Part shown: piece after piece, positions 1-10,594 of the stretch
How positions within the stretch are numbered: position 1 is the first letter of the stretch
Layout of the letters: each line of letters starts with the position of its first letter
Assembly (NCBI GenBank): GCA_019637395.1
Contig: JAHBVR010000008.1
Coordinates: forward strand, 186,001 to 250,000
From: Vulcanimicrobiota bacterium
Lineage (GTDB): Bacteria > Vulcanimicrobiota > Xenobia > Xenobiales > JADMJV01
Direction: 5' to 3'
Length of the DNA: 64,000 bases
Translations under genes and position numbers: made by a program
Notes under the pieces: generated by a model
Told to the model about the DNA's origin: nothing
What the model saw: only the letters and a program-made list of their open reading frames with translations
The model's database searches: none

Positions 1-591
1 AGTCTCTCCAGCATGGACCGCACTCTGGCCGAAATGAAACGGGCTCGCTTCGGGGTTCTGCTGGTGGACTATCGAGGCTACGGCTTGAGCGAGGGACGTC
101 CCAGCGAACAGGGCCTTTACCGGGACGGATTGGCCGCGTATGACTACTGCCGGGAGCTGGGAGTGCCCGTCGAGCGCCTGCTCATTCATGGGCAATCCCT
201 GGGCGGTGGAGTGGCCACTTATGTAGCCTCTCGGCGAGCCTGCTCGGGACTGATTCTGGAGTCGACCTTCACTTCTTTCCCGGCCGTCGCGTCCAAGGTC
301 TGCGGAGGCGGATTTCCGGGGCGTCTGGCTTTTCTGGCCGTTCACACCCAGTTTCCCAATAAGCAGCGGGTGGCCACTCTCACCATTCCCGTTTTCGTCA
401 TTCACGGCGCCCGGGATGAACTGATTCCCTGCTCGATGGGCAAGGCTCTCCACGCGGCCACTCGCACCGGACGTTTCTGGGTGGTGGACGGCGCCGGGCA
501 CAACAACCTGCGCTCCGCCGCCAGGTCCGAGTATGCTCGCCGCCTCGGCCAATTCTGGTCGGATTTGAAGTCCGGTAAGTTTTCTCCGTAA
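1..591 (+). CDS. alpha/beta hydrolase, 5' truncated by window edge
   Basis: The frame is already open at base 1, so the true N-terminus lies outside the window; the first in-frame ATG is at 13. The 196 visible residues carry the nucleophile elbow GQSLGGG (serine), an acid in HGARDELIP and a histidine in GAGHNN, a complete Ser-Asp-His triad. The order and the LLVDYRGYGLSEG strand match the BEM46/ABHD13-like group of serine hydrolases, often membrane-associated esterases or lipases. The substrate cannot be inferred. It ends at TAA 589-591 and is followed by about 215 AT-richer bases before the convergent phosphonate operon. Confidence 0.85.
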   Translation, partial: SLSSMDRTLAEMKRARFGVLLVDYRGYGLSEGRPSEQGLYRDGLAAYDYCRELGVPVERLLIHGQSLGGGVATYVASRRACSGLILESTFTSFPAVASKVCGGGFPGRLAFLAVHTQFPNKQRVATLTIPVFVIHGARDELIPCSMGKALHAATRTGRFWVVDGAGHNNLRSAARSEYARRLGQFWSDLKSGKFSP

Positions 592-806
592 CTGCCAGGG
601 GGTCTATGGGGGGGGCAGAAACCATCTTGAGCTTGAATTTCTATCAAGCAACGCGGTAAAGCACAGATGGTAGAACCAGTTTCTCTCAAACTGATTCAAG
701 TCTTTAGGTCTTACCTAAAAATAGAATAAGTGCAGCTTGATCCTAATGAATATGATTTGGTATTAAAGTGCTTTGTATAAAAATGCCCCGCTCATATGAT
801 ACTTGA

Positions 807-2384
807 TCAGGTACGCGAGAAGGCGTCGGCTCGCTCGATGTCCTCCAGGCGATTGACGTCCAGCCAGTGGCCGTGGATATAGTGAACCTGAATCTCCTGA
901 CCGGCTTCCAGCAAGGCATTGAGAAGGTCACTCAGGCTGCCGTCCGGCAGCCGCTCCAAGATTTGATGGGCGCGCTCCAGGGCCGCTCCGCCCAGGCGGA
1001 GCACTCCGATCCAGCGGCCGTGATTGTCGGTTGCGCTGGTTACCATGGAACGCAGGCGCGCGGGAGGACCGAAGAAAGCCCGGTCGTCGGCCGTGTCGCA
1101 GATGGTAAAGTCGCAATCGGGGCCGGTCACGGTCAGAGAATCGACCACGGCTACCGCTTCGCCGGAATGTTCGAGGACATCGCGCAGCACCGAACTGCGC
1201 ACCAACAGGTCTCCATAGAGGATCAGAGCCTGCCCTTCGCGGGGCAAGGCCAGGCGTAGAGAGGCGATTTCTCCGGTGGTTTCGTGTTGTTCGTTGACCA
1301 CTACTTCGACTTCCTCGAGTGTCACCGCTTCCGAGCGGTAACCGGCCACCACGCGCAGGCTGTGAATGCCCTGGCGTTTGCATTCCTCCACCAGCCGGGC
1401 CAGAATTGGTTTGCCGCCAATCTGAATCATGGACTTGGGACGGTCGACCGTCAGCGATTCCAGCTCGCGGCCCCGGCTGGCGGCCAGCAACACCGCCTGC
1501 ACCCCGCGGCCGGGAGCGGGGGAGTAGGTGCGTTCGGCCTGGGCCAATTCATCGGCGCCCTGCAAGCGAAAGACTTCCTCCAGCGGAGCGATCTGATCTT
1601 CAATGGCCACCACGCTTTCTTGCTTGCGGATGCGCGCGGCCGTGGCCTGCATGACCGGAATGGTGCAGCGCAGCAGGTGGTTGGCCCAGATCGCCAGGCT
1701 GAAACCGGCCTTGCGGAAAACCTCGACGGGAGTGCTGTAATACTTGGTCGGAACGATCACCAGCGGGCAGCGGCCGGCCCACTGGCGGGCAAACTCGACC
1801 ACTTCGTCGGCCCGGCTTTTCTTGCTGTGGATGAGCACGGCGTCGGCCCCGGCCGCGTGATAGGCCTCGGCTCGGCGTAGCGCTTCGTCCATGCCGGCGC
1901 CGGCAATCAGCGCCTCGACCCGGGCTACCACCACAAAGTCCGGATCCAGCTGGCAGTCCTTGGCGGCTTTGATCTTACCGCAAAATTCGTCGACGGTAGC
2001 CAGAATCTGCCGATCGGAGGCTCCAAAACTGTTGGTCTTGGGAAACTCTTTGTCTTCGATGCACACTCCGGCCAGTTCGCGTTGCTCCAGTTTGCGCACC
2101 AAACGGCGCAAGCTGTTGAAGTTGCCGTAGCCGGTATCGCCATCCACCAGAATGGGCACCCGGGTGGCGTCGCTCATGAATTCCAGCGCGTCCACCACCT
2201 GGCTCCAACTGGCCTCATTGCTGTCGCGCACGCCAAATTGGGCCGACATGCTCAGACCGCTGGCCCAGATGACGGGAAAACCAGCTTCTTCAGCGATCTT
2301 GGCGCTGAGAGCGTTGTGGGCTTCCAGAGCGAACTCCAGCTGGGGGCTGGTGAGTAACTGGCGTAAACGGGTCGACTTCTTCAA
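807..2384 (-). CDS. pepM: phosphoenolpyruvate mutase fused to a nucleotidyltransferase
   Basis: 525 residues, TTG start four bases after the upstream stop. Residues about 1-290 are a PEP mutase, which isomerises PEP to phosphonopyruvate, the entry step to C-P bond compounds. The metal-binding loop VDGDTGYGN and the diagnostic EDK(x5)NS signature ([10 protein letters not shown]) separate it from isocitrate-lyase relatives. Residues about 295-525 are a sugar-nucleotidyltransferase fold with [21 protein letters not shown]-like N-terminus (second glycine of the usual LAAGxGxR loop is Ser) and a YGDLLV metal-site strand. Such fusions are thought to activate a phosphonate (often aminoethylphosphonate) as a CMP ester for coupling to lipid or glycan. 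Third gene of a coupled operon with the decarboxylase and a separate nucleotidyltransferase. Confidence 0.9.
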   Translation of the reverse strand: MKKSTRLRQLLTSPQLEFALEAHNALSAKIAEEAGFPVIWASGLSMSAQFGVRDSNEASWSQVVDALEFMSDATRVPILVDGDTGYGNFNSLRRLVRKLEQRELAGVCIEDKEFPKTNSFGASDRQILATVDEFCGKIKAAKDCQLDPDFVVVARVEALIAGAGMDEALRRAEAYHAAGADAVLIHSKKSRADEVVEFARQWAGRCPLVIVPTKYYSTPVEVFRKAGFSLAIWANHLLRCTIPVMQATAARIRKQESVVAIEDQIAPLEEVFRLQGADELAQAERTYSPAPGRGVQAVLLAASRGRELESLTVDRPKSMIQIGGKPILARLVEECKRQGIHSLRVVAGYRSEAVTLEEVEVVVNEQHETTGEIASLRLALPREGQALILYGDLLVRSSVLRDVLEHSGEAVAVVDSLTVTGPDCDFTICDTADDRAFFGPPARLRSMVTSATDNHGRWIGVLRLGGAALERAHQILERLPDGSLSDLLNALLEAGQEIQVHYIHGHWLDVNRLEDIERADAFSRT

Positions 2385-2388
2385 CGAA

Positions 2389-3084
2389 CTAGTCTCGCAA
2401 TCTCGGTAAAATCAATTCCTGGCAGCGTTGCCAGTGATGGGCGTCATCCACCTCGCACCAGACCAGGTCGGGGATTGTGACGGTGGCCACGGGATGCTTG
2501 GCGCACAAGGCCACCACGCCGTCGCTTTCATAGTGGGCCTCGGGATGGGCTGCTCCCCACTCATCCATATCGGCTAAGAGTTCTTTGGAGAAGCGGCAGA
2601 TGCCCACAAATTCGCCGGCCGGTTCGGCTTGTAGATCTTCCCGGCGTTTGCTCATGTTGCGCAGACGCCCTTCGGGAGCGTCCACGTAGACTTCGTCGCC
2701 GGCCTCGGTGAAGCCGGAAAGCAGGAGCAGGTTGGCTGGCGCGGAGTGGGCCACGGCGGGCAGCGCGCGCGCTTCGTAAAGCAAGTCGGATTCGAGCACC
2801 AGCAGGTCGTCTTGCAGTTCCTGGAAGGCCAGGCGCAGCGACAACAGCGAGCCGGTGGTGGCGTAGTGAGGATTGTCGACGAAGTGCAGGTTCTCGGGCA
2901 GTGCTTTGTAGACTTCCGCCTGGTATCCCACCACCAGCGTGACCGGGCCCAGACCGGCCGTCTCCAGCAGGCGGATGGAACGTTGCAGCAGCGTCTCGCC
3001 TCCTGTGCCCGGGGAAAGCAGTCCTTTGGGGAGGTGGTAACCCAGGCGTGACCCCAGGCCGGCGGCTAAGATAACGGTTCTCAC
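2389..3084 (-). CDS. nucleotidyltransferase, AEP/phosphocholine cytidylyltransferase-like
   Basis: 231 residues. The N-terminus [19 protein letters not shown] is the nucleotide-binding loop of the NTP-transferase family (GxGxR...PK) and LESDLLYE provides the metal-binding Asp. The short length and lack of a hexapeptide-repeat tail resemble LicC/PntC-type cytidylyltransferases, which convert phosphocholine or aminoethylphosphonate to CMP derivatives. The GTG start overlaps the stop of the phosphonopyruvate decarboxylase as GTGA, implying translational coupling. Because the next gene also carries a nucleotidyltransferase domain, the operon encodes two such activities. The exact acceptor is inferred from context only. 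Confidence 0.8.
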   Translation of the reverse strand: MRTVILAAGLGSRLGYHLPKGLLSPGTGGETLLQRSIRLLETAGLGPVTLVVGYQAEVYKALPENLHFVDNPHYATTGSLLSLRLAFQELQDDLLVLESDLLYEARALPAVAHSAPANLLLLSGFTEAGDEVYVDAPEGRLRNMSKRREDLQAEPAGEFVGICRFSKELLADMDEWGAAHPEAHYESDGVVALCAKHPVATVTIPDLVWCEVDDAHHWQRCQELILPRLRD

Positions 3085-4193
3085 AGTCCTTGTACTCCTC
3101 GGAAACGATCAGCCACCTGGCGTGGCTTTTGCTTGGGCCGAGGCAGCGCGGCGGCGATGCCCGGCAAAATGGGGGCGTGGATGAAGGTCAGTCCGGCAAT
3201 TTCTAACGGTTCGGGTCGGCTCCAGCGCAGAATATGGGGATAGCCGCAGCCGCGCGCAATCTCGCAGAAATCCAGCGAGGCCGAGACCGTGCTCTGGGCG
3301 CCGGTGCTTTCGTGCACGCCATTGTCGAGCAGTACATGAACCAGGTTGTCGGGCCGTACCCAGCCCAGCGAGGAGAGCGCCCCCATGCGCATGAGCAGGG
3401 CGCCGTCTCCATCCAGTACCCAGATGCGTTTCTCGGGCCGGCGCAAAGCCAGGCCCAGGCCCAGACTGGAGGCGCAGCCCATGGACCCGACCAGATAGAG
3501 ATGTTGGTCGCGATCGTTCAGGGCATAGAGTTCGCGGCCGGTGTAGCCGGTGGTGGCCACCACCAGGTCGCCCGGGCCCCAGATCTCGAGCAGGCCTTGC
3601 AGCATCTGGCTGCGGCTCAAGCGCGCCGGGGTGGGGGCCGGAACCACTCCGGTCAGCGGTTTGATTTCCAGGGCCGGAGTGGGGGGATGGGAGGCAAAGC
3701 GGCCGGAGGGAATCACCAGGGCGTGGCAGCGGCGCTCCGCGCGCGTCCGGCGCAGTTGGCGGCGCAGGCAGTCGAGCGCGGCCTGCTCGTCCGCGGGCAG
3801 AATTTCATAGGGAATTTGCATCAGGTCCAGGAGTCCCGGAGTGATTTGACCCATCAGCTCATGCTGCGGCTCGTCGGCCGGACCTCCGGGCTGCCCGCGC
3901 CAGGTGACCAGCAGCAGCATGGGGATGGCAAAGGGCTCCAGCAGCGAAGTCAGAGGATTGACGGCGTTGCCCAATCCGGAGTTCTGCATCAGCGCCACTC
4001 CCAGGCCGCCGCCGAGCCAGGCGCCGGCCGCGATAGCCACCGCATCGCCCTCATTGGCGGCGGGCACGTAGTCCAGTTGCGGATGGGAAATCACGCAGTC
4101 GATCAGGGATTTAAGGTAGGAACAGGGCACTCCGGTCCAGAGTGTAGCTCCTTCGGCCTGGCCTGCTTCTACCCAGGCGATGGGGTCGATCAT
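3081..4193 (-). CDS. ppd: phosphonopyruvate decarboxylase
   Basis: 370 residues from ATG 4193. This thiamine-diphosphate enzyme converts phosphonopyruvate to phosphonoacetaldehyde, pulling the unfavourable PEP mutase reaction forward. The pyrimidine domain is N-terminal (residues about 1-170, with NEGDAVAIAAGAWLGGG) and the ThDP-binding motif GDG(x26)N is at GDGALLMRMGALSS...LLDN. Length matches known Ppd proteins. I chose ATG 4193 because GGAAAGGTGG lies just upstream and because it overlaps the stop of a 16-codon mini-ORF as ATGA; an in-frame ATG at 4223 would add ten residues. The frame stays open further upstream to 4334 but that part overlaps the promoter. Confidence 0.87.
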   Translation of the reverse strand: MIDPIAWVEAGQAEGATLWTGVPCSYLKSLIDCVISHPQLDYVPAANEGDAVAIAAGAWLGGGLGVALMQNSGLGNAVNPLTSLLEPFAIPMLLLVTWRGQPGGPADEPQHELMGQITPGLLDLMQIPYEILPADEQAALDCLRRQLRRTRAERRCHALVIPSGRFASHPPTPALEIKPLTGVVPAPTPARLSRSQMLQGLLEIWGPGDLVVATTGYTGRELYALNDRDQHLYLVGSMGCASSLGLGLALRRPEKRIWVLDGDGALLMRMGALSSLGWVRPDNLVHVLLDNGVHESTGAQSTVSASLDFCEIARGCGYPHILRWSRPEPLEIAGLTFIHAPILPGIAAALPRPKQKPRQVADRFRGVQGL

Positions 4194-4240
4194 GGCCGCC
4201 ACCTTTCCGAGCAGGCTCGCCATTCCTCTTCTTTTGGCAT
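4190..4240 (-). CDS. possible 16-residue leader peptide of the phosphonate operon
   Basis: ATG at 4240 opens a 16-codon frame (MPKEEEWRACSERWRP) whose TGA stop overlaps the decarboxylase ATG as ATGA. An extended -10 (TGTTACACT) ends eight bases upstream of this ATG, so the transcript would start one or two bases before it, making the mini-ORF leaderless. Translation of it would place ribosomes exactly at the decarboxylase start. It is too short for homology and could be chance; no run of a single amino acid suggests attenuation. Confidence 0.4.
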   Translation of the reverse strand: MPKEEEWRACSERWRP

Positions 4241-4248
4241 TTGACGAG

Positions 4249-4257
4249 AGTGTAACA
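4249..4257 (-). promoter_or_regulatory. extended -10 promoter of the phosphonate operon
   Basis: Reading the minus strand, TG-T-TACACT (TACACT at 4254-4249) is an extended -10 element. No convincing -35 hexamer sits 16-18 bases upstream. The ten bases TTGTTACACT recur exactly upstream of the subtilisin gene at 10579-10588. Confidence 0.5.
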
Positions 4258-4301
4258 ACTGGAAACAAATCGGAACGTTTATGGGTGTGAAATTGAGCGT
4301 A

Positions 4302-4310
4302 TGCTAAAAT
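4302..4310 (+). promoter_or_regulatory. extended -10 promoter of the DUF3300 gene
   Basis: TG-C-TAAAAT at 4302-4310 is an extended -10 with five of six consensus bases. Initiation near 4317 would leave a leader of about 45 bases before the GTG at 4362. Divergent from the phosphonate promoter, about 45 bases away. Confidence 0.45.
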
Positions 4311-4361
4311 CAGAAGCAATGGCGTGGGAAACATTGCCCAACACCGAGAGGACAGAACCCC

Positions 4362-5927
4362 GTGTACAAGACCAGCCTTGTCAGTGGACTCTTTCTGGTC
4401 GCCGTAGCGACCACCGCCTGGGCGCTACCCAATCCGCCCGCCCCTATCCCCACGCCCGCTCCCGCGTTGCCGGCGGCTGCTTTGCCCGGCGCCCCACCTG
4501 CGGACGCGGGCAAATACTCGGCTAACGAGCTGGACCTGCTCTTCAAGCCGGTGGCTCTCTACCCCGACCCGCTGCTGGCGCAGATGCTGCCGGCCGCCTC
4601 CCATCCCGCTCAGATTGAAGCGGCTAACCAGTTTCTTAAAGCCAATCCCAAAGGAGATGTCGACAGTCAGCCCTGGGATGCTTCCGTCAAGGCCCTGGCC
4701 CACTACCCCGAGGTGGTCGAGCAAATGGCTCAGGATCTCGCCTGGACCGAAGCCCTGGGTCAGGCGGCCGCCCAGCAAATGGGTGATGTCACCGCTTCCA
4801 TCCAGCGCCTGCGCACCCAGGCCTACGCCGCCGGCAACCTGGAGTCCAACGAGCAGCAGACCGTCAATACCGACGAAAATTACATTACCATTCAACCCAC
4901 CTCGCCGCAGATGCTCTACGTGCCCGTTTATAACCCCTACCTGGTCTATGCCCCGCGTCCCTACGGATGGACCGGGTCGTTGATCAGCTTTGGCCTCGGC
5001 TATGCTTGCGGAAGTTGGCTGACTTATGGGTTTGACTGGTACGGCAGCAGTTGCTTCCGCTATCCCTACGGCAATTATTACGGCTCCTACTGGGGTAACC
5101 CCGGCTGCAATCGGGTAACCTACGTCCACAATACCTACAATTTGAACAACGCCAATTGCTGGCGACCCACCTACGGCGCTTATAACACTTATAACACCTG
5201 CTACCGTCCCGGTAACAGTTGGTCGCGCGTGCCGGGTTGCAACTATTCCAGCGGGGGCAACTGGACTTCCAGCAACTTCTATCGCCCCGGCGGAAACTGG
5301 AGTCGCAACATCGGCAGCGGCTGGAACTCGCCGGGCTCGCACCCGCCCAGCAATTGGAATTCGGGCGGCCATTGGAGCAATCAGTCCGGGTATCGTCCCG
5401 GTGGCAGTTGGAGCACTCCCGGTAATAGCCGCTACACCGGTGGCAGCAGCCATAACAATGGGTGGAGCAATCATCACTCCGGTTGGTCCAGCGGCAACAC
5501 CGGTTCGAACTGGAACGACAACCGTGGTTCCAGTTGGACCAGCGGCAACACCGGTTCGAACTGGAACGGCAACCGTGGTTCCAGTTGGTCCAGCGGCAAC
5601 ACCGGTTCGAACTGGAACGGCAACCGTGGTTCCGGTTGGTCGGGCGGCAACAACGGCTGGAGCGGCAATCGCGGTTCCAGCTGGTCGAGCGGTAACCACG
5701 GCGGCGGCTTCAAAATGCCTTCCGTAGGCACTTGGAACGGCGGCGGACACCGCTCCGGAGGCTTCAGCATGCCTTCCTCGGGCGGACGCTCCGGTGGCTT
5801 CAGCATGCCGTCGACGGGCGGTTGGAGCGGAAATCGCACGGGCGGCTTCACTGGAGGTCGCTCGGGTGGCTTCACCGGTGGCCGCTCGGGTGGTTGGAGC
5901 GGCGGCGGCCGCGGGTTCCGCAAGTAA
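4362..5927 (+). CDS. DUF3300 protein with Gly/Asn/Ser/Trp-rich repeat tail
   Basis: 521 residues. A Sec signal peptide (YKTSLVSGLFLVAVATTAWA) directs export. Residues about 45-215 match DUF3300: LLFKPVALYPDPLLAQMLPAASHP, WDASVKALAHYPEVVEQMAQDLAWTEALG and a YVPVYNP motif. The second half is low complexity: first a Tyr/Cys/Asn-rich segment, then Trp-containing Gly/Asn/Ser repeats including three near-identical 17-residue units, and finally SGGFSMPSSGG/TGGRSGG repeats ending in Lys. DUF3300 proteins are exported and of unknown function. The tail suggests an extracellular, possibly adhesive or self-associating surface protein. GTG start with GAGAGGAC upstream; it appears monocistronic between its own promoter and uvrA. 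Confidence 0.8.
   Translation: MYKTSLVSGLFLVAVATTAWALPNPPAPIPTPAPALPAAALPGAPPADAGKYSANELDLLFKPVALYPDPLLAQMLPAASHPAQIEAANQFLKANPKGDVDSQPWDASVKALAHYPEVVEQMAQDLAWTEALGQAAAQQMGDVTASIQRLRTQAYAAGNLESNEQQTVNTDENYITIQPTSPQMLYVPVYNPYLVYAPRPYGWTGSLISFGLGYACGSWLTYGFDWYGSSCFRYPYGNYYGSYWGNPGCNRVTYVHNTYNLNNANCWRPTYGAYNTYNTCYRPGNSWSRVPGCNYSSGGNWTSSNFYRPGGNWSRNIGSGWNSPGSHPPSNWNSGGHWSNQSGYRPGGSWSTPGNSRYTGGSSHNNGWSNHHSGWSSGNTGSNWNDNRGSSWTSGNTGSNWNGNRGSSWSSGNTGSNWNGNRGSGWSGGNNGWSGNRGSSWSSGNHGGGFKMPSVGTWNGGGHRSGGFSMPSSGGRSGGFSMPSTGGWSGNRTGGFTGGRSGGFTGGRSGGWSGGGRGFRK
5488..5640 (+). repeat. three tandem 51-bp coding repeats
   Basis: The string GCGGCAACACCGGTTCGAAC begins at 5491, 5542 and 5593, an exact 51-base period. 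Each unit encodes 17 residues of the form SGNTGSNWN(D/G)NRGSSW(T/S). Near identity at the DNA level, including third positions, indicates recent duplication. Confidence 0.9.
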
Positions 5928-5929
5928 AC

Positions 5930-5945
5930 CTGCCCGAATGGGCAG
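5930..5945 (+). other. small hairpin after the DUF3300 gene
   Basis: CTGCCC-GAAT-GGGCAG forms a six-pair stem six bases after the stop codon. There is no T tract, so it is at most a weak terminator or an mRNA-stabilising stem. Confidence 0.35.
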
Positions 5946-6008
5946 CAGGGTAATTGGGGGCCAAGGGGTATGCCTAAGAGACTACCTCTCACACCCTAAG
6001 GAAACCCT

Positions 6009-8867
<2,859 letters not shown>

Positions 8868-8930
8868 GTCTGTCGGCAGGTTCAGATCTCCGCAACAGTT
8901 CTGTCTTCTTGATTCAGTTAGAGTAGGCCT

Positions 8931-9875
8931 ATGCTCGGAAAACTCACACAGCTCTACAATAAGCACATCGGGTCCGGGGGCGGCGATTACTCGCGCGGAC
9001 CCGGCAAGCTGCAGACGGTGGCCGAAGAAATCCCGGCCGTGGCCGCCGGGGCCGGTTTAGGCGCGGCTGTGGGCACGACCGCGGGTTTCGCCTGGGGACT
9101 GCACAATCTCACTCAGGATACCGTCTCGGTGGTGACCGAGCGCACCGAATACCTGCGTCCCGAACTGGTAGGCGCCCACTACGTTCCCGAGGATTGCACC
9201 ACCCACTTTACGTACGACGATAAGGGTAACATGACGGGGAGTTACCAGACCTGCGATTCCCCCTACTTCCGCCCGCTGGTGGAGAATCGTTCCACCGGTT
9301 TGATCGAGGACCGCCAGAAGTTTACCCATACCCATTCGCTGGGGCCGCTGGCCGGCGCCGCCATTGGTCTGGGCGTCGGCACTGTGGCCGGGGCCCTGGT
9401 CGGGGCGCTGGTGCAGAAGGTGGCCGACCCGCAAGCCGGCGCGGCCGCCCAACAACGAGCTAATCGCGCTCCCCTCGTCGGAGTTGGCGCGGGAGCTCTG
9501 GTGGGAGCCGGGGCCGGGTATGCCGCCGGCGCCCTGGCCCAGAGCAAAAGCCAGACCCTGACCCAACTCGTGCATACCCCGGTCACTCAGGATATGCGGA
9601 TCGGTTGGGTTCCCTGGGCGCGTGAGCACTATAACTTGCGCAGTCAATATGATTCCAACCGAAATCTCTATTACACCGACACCAATCTCTTCTCGGGGCA
9701 AAAGGAAGTGGTGCGCCCATACCCTACCGGTGAATTCCGCGATCACACCGAGGTCAATCACAGCTATCGCATGACCCCTTGGGCCGGCGCGGCTCTAGGT
9801 TTGGGCATCGGCGCGGTGGCCGGCGGCCTGACCGGCGTGGCCGTGGGAGTGCTGGATAAGGTACTGGCCCGCTAG
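8931..9875 (+). CDS. glycine-zipper membrane-associated protein of unknown function
   Basis: 314 residues from ATG 8931. Three hydrophobic Gly/Ala-rich stretches (about residues 37-60, 128-158 and 178-202) plus a C-terminal one (about 283-310) have GxxxG spacing, as in glycine-zipper proteins that pack in membranes. Between them lie two soluble Tyr/Thr/Asn-rich segments with similar sense (TEYLRPELVGAHYVP and AREHYNLRSQYDSN), possibly an ancient duplication. No signal peptide is evident. I do not recognise a family. A similar but shorter glycine-rich protein is encoded at 21829. Its TAG stop shares the palindrome CTAG with the stop of the convergent YrdC gene. Confidence 0.6.
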   Translation: MLGKLTQLYNKHIGSGGGDYSRGPGKLQTVAEEIPAVAAGAGLGAAVGTTAGFAWGLHNLTQDTVSVVTERTEYLRPELVGAHYVPEDCTTHFTYDDKGNMTGSYQTCDSPYFRPLVENRSTGLIEDRQKFTHTHSLGPLAGAAIGLGVGTVAGALVGALVQKVADPQAGAAAQQRANRAPLVGVGAGALVGAGAGYAAGALAQSKSQTLTQLVHTPVTQDMRIGWVPWAREHYNLRSQYDSNRNLYYTDTNLFSGQKEVVRPYPTGEFRDHTEVNHSYRMTPWAGAALGLGIGAVAGGLTGVAVGVLDKVLAR

Positions 9876-10480
9876 CGAAGGTGGGCCGTCAGTTCCCCTT
9901 TGCCCTGGCGCACCAGCACCGGTTCATCCCCGGTAAAGTCAATGATGGTGCTGAGTTCGGTCTGGAGCATGCCATCGGTCAGCATGAGGTCGACCAGGTG
10001 GAACTCTTCCTGAATCGTCTCGGGGTTGCTCACGATTTCTTCCAGCGAGGTATGGGCCGAGGTGTTCACCAGCGGGTTGCCGAGCAGGTTGACCAGTTCC
10101 AGGCACACGTCGTGGTCGGGGACGCGAATACCCACCGTATGCTGTTTGCTGACCATGACCTTGGGCACTTCGCGCGAGGCTTGTAAAATGAAGGTAAAGG
10201 GGCCGGGCAGCAAGCGCTTCATCAACTTGAAGGCGGAGTTGGAGACCTGCGCGTACTCGCTGACCTGGGTCATGTCCGAGCAGATAAAGCTCAGAGGCTT
10301 TTGCCGGGGCATCTTCTTGTATTGGTAGATTTTCTCGATCGCGCGCTTGTTGAGCAGGTCGCAGCCCATGCCGTACACGGTGTCGGTAGGATAGACGATG
10401 ACTCCGCCTTTTTTCAGCGTTTCCGCGGCTCGGGCTACATTTTTCCAACGCTCGCTGGGATCGCAACTGAGAACTAACAT
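9872..10480 (-). CDS. YrdC/YciO-family protein (threonylcarbamoyl-AMP synthase-like)
   Basis: 202 residues. YrdC/Sua5 enzymes make L-threonylcarbamoyl-AMP for tRNA t6A modification; the YciO subgroup is a close paralogue of less certain role. The KxR-type signature appears as GGVIVYPTDTVYGMGCDLLNKRAIEKIYQYKKMPRQKP (split here only for description), followed by PLSFIC and LPGPFTFIL, then GIRVPDH and PLVNTSAH. The spacing and the SDMTQVSEYAQVS stretch look more like YciO than TsaC. ATG 10480 is chosen for a strong AGGAGG eight bases upstream; the frame continues open upstream to 11323 antisense to the protease, which is a shadow. Convergent with the glycine-zipper gene. Confidence 0.88.
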   Translation of the reverse strand: MLVLSCDPSERWKNVARAAETLKKGGVIVYPTDTVYGMGCDLLNKRAIEKIYQYKKMPRQKPLSFICSDMTQVSEYAQVSNSAFKLMKRLLPGPFTFILQASREVPKVMVSKQHTVGIRVPDHDVCLELVNLLGNPLVNTSAHTSLEEIVSNPETIQEEFHLVDLMLTDGMLQTELSTIIDFTGDEPVLVRQGKGELTAHLR

Positions 10481-10542
10481 AACCTTTTCCTCCTGCTCGA
10501 GGGGTGAACTTGTCCAAACCAGGCTCGAGTTCCTTGGCTGAC

Positions 10543-10550
10543 TGTTAACA
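10543..10550. promoter_or_regulatory. TGTTAACA palindrome in the YrdC/subtilisin divergent region
   Basis: This perfect 8-bp palindrome also occurs in the intergenic regions at 21743-21750 and 24925-24932. It could be an operator half or simply a -10-like element; the sequence alone cannot decide. Confidence 0.25.
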
Positions 10551-10579
10551 TGCTGGTCTGCAGCCTGCTGGGCAAGTCT

Positions 10580-10588
10580 TGTTACACT
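10580..10588 (+). promoter_or_regulatory. extended -10 promoter, leaderless start of the subtilisin gene
   Basis: TG-T-TACACT ends at 10588. Only six bases separate it from the GTG at 10595, so initiation at the normal +7 position would fall on the start codon itself. No Shine-Dalgarno site precedes this GTG. Confidence 0.5.
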
Positions 10589-10594
10589 TAGCGA

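Noticed and set aside
5488-5640. CRISPR-like array
   Set aside because: The 51-base repeats are in frame, contiguous and encode the repetitive tail of the DUF3300 protein.
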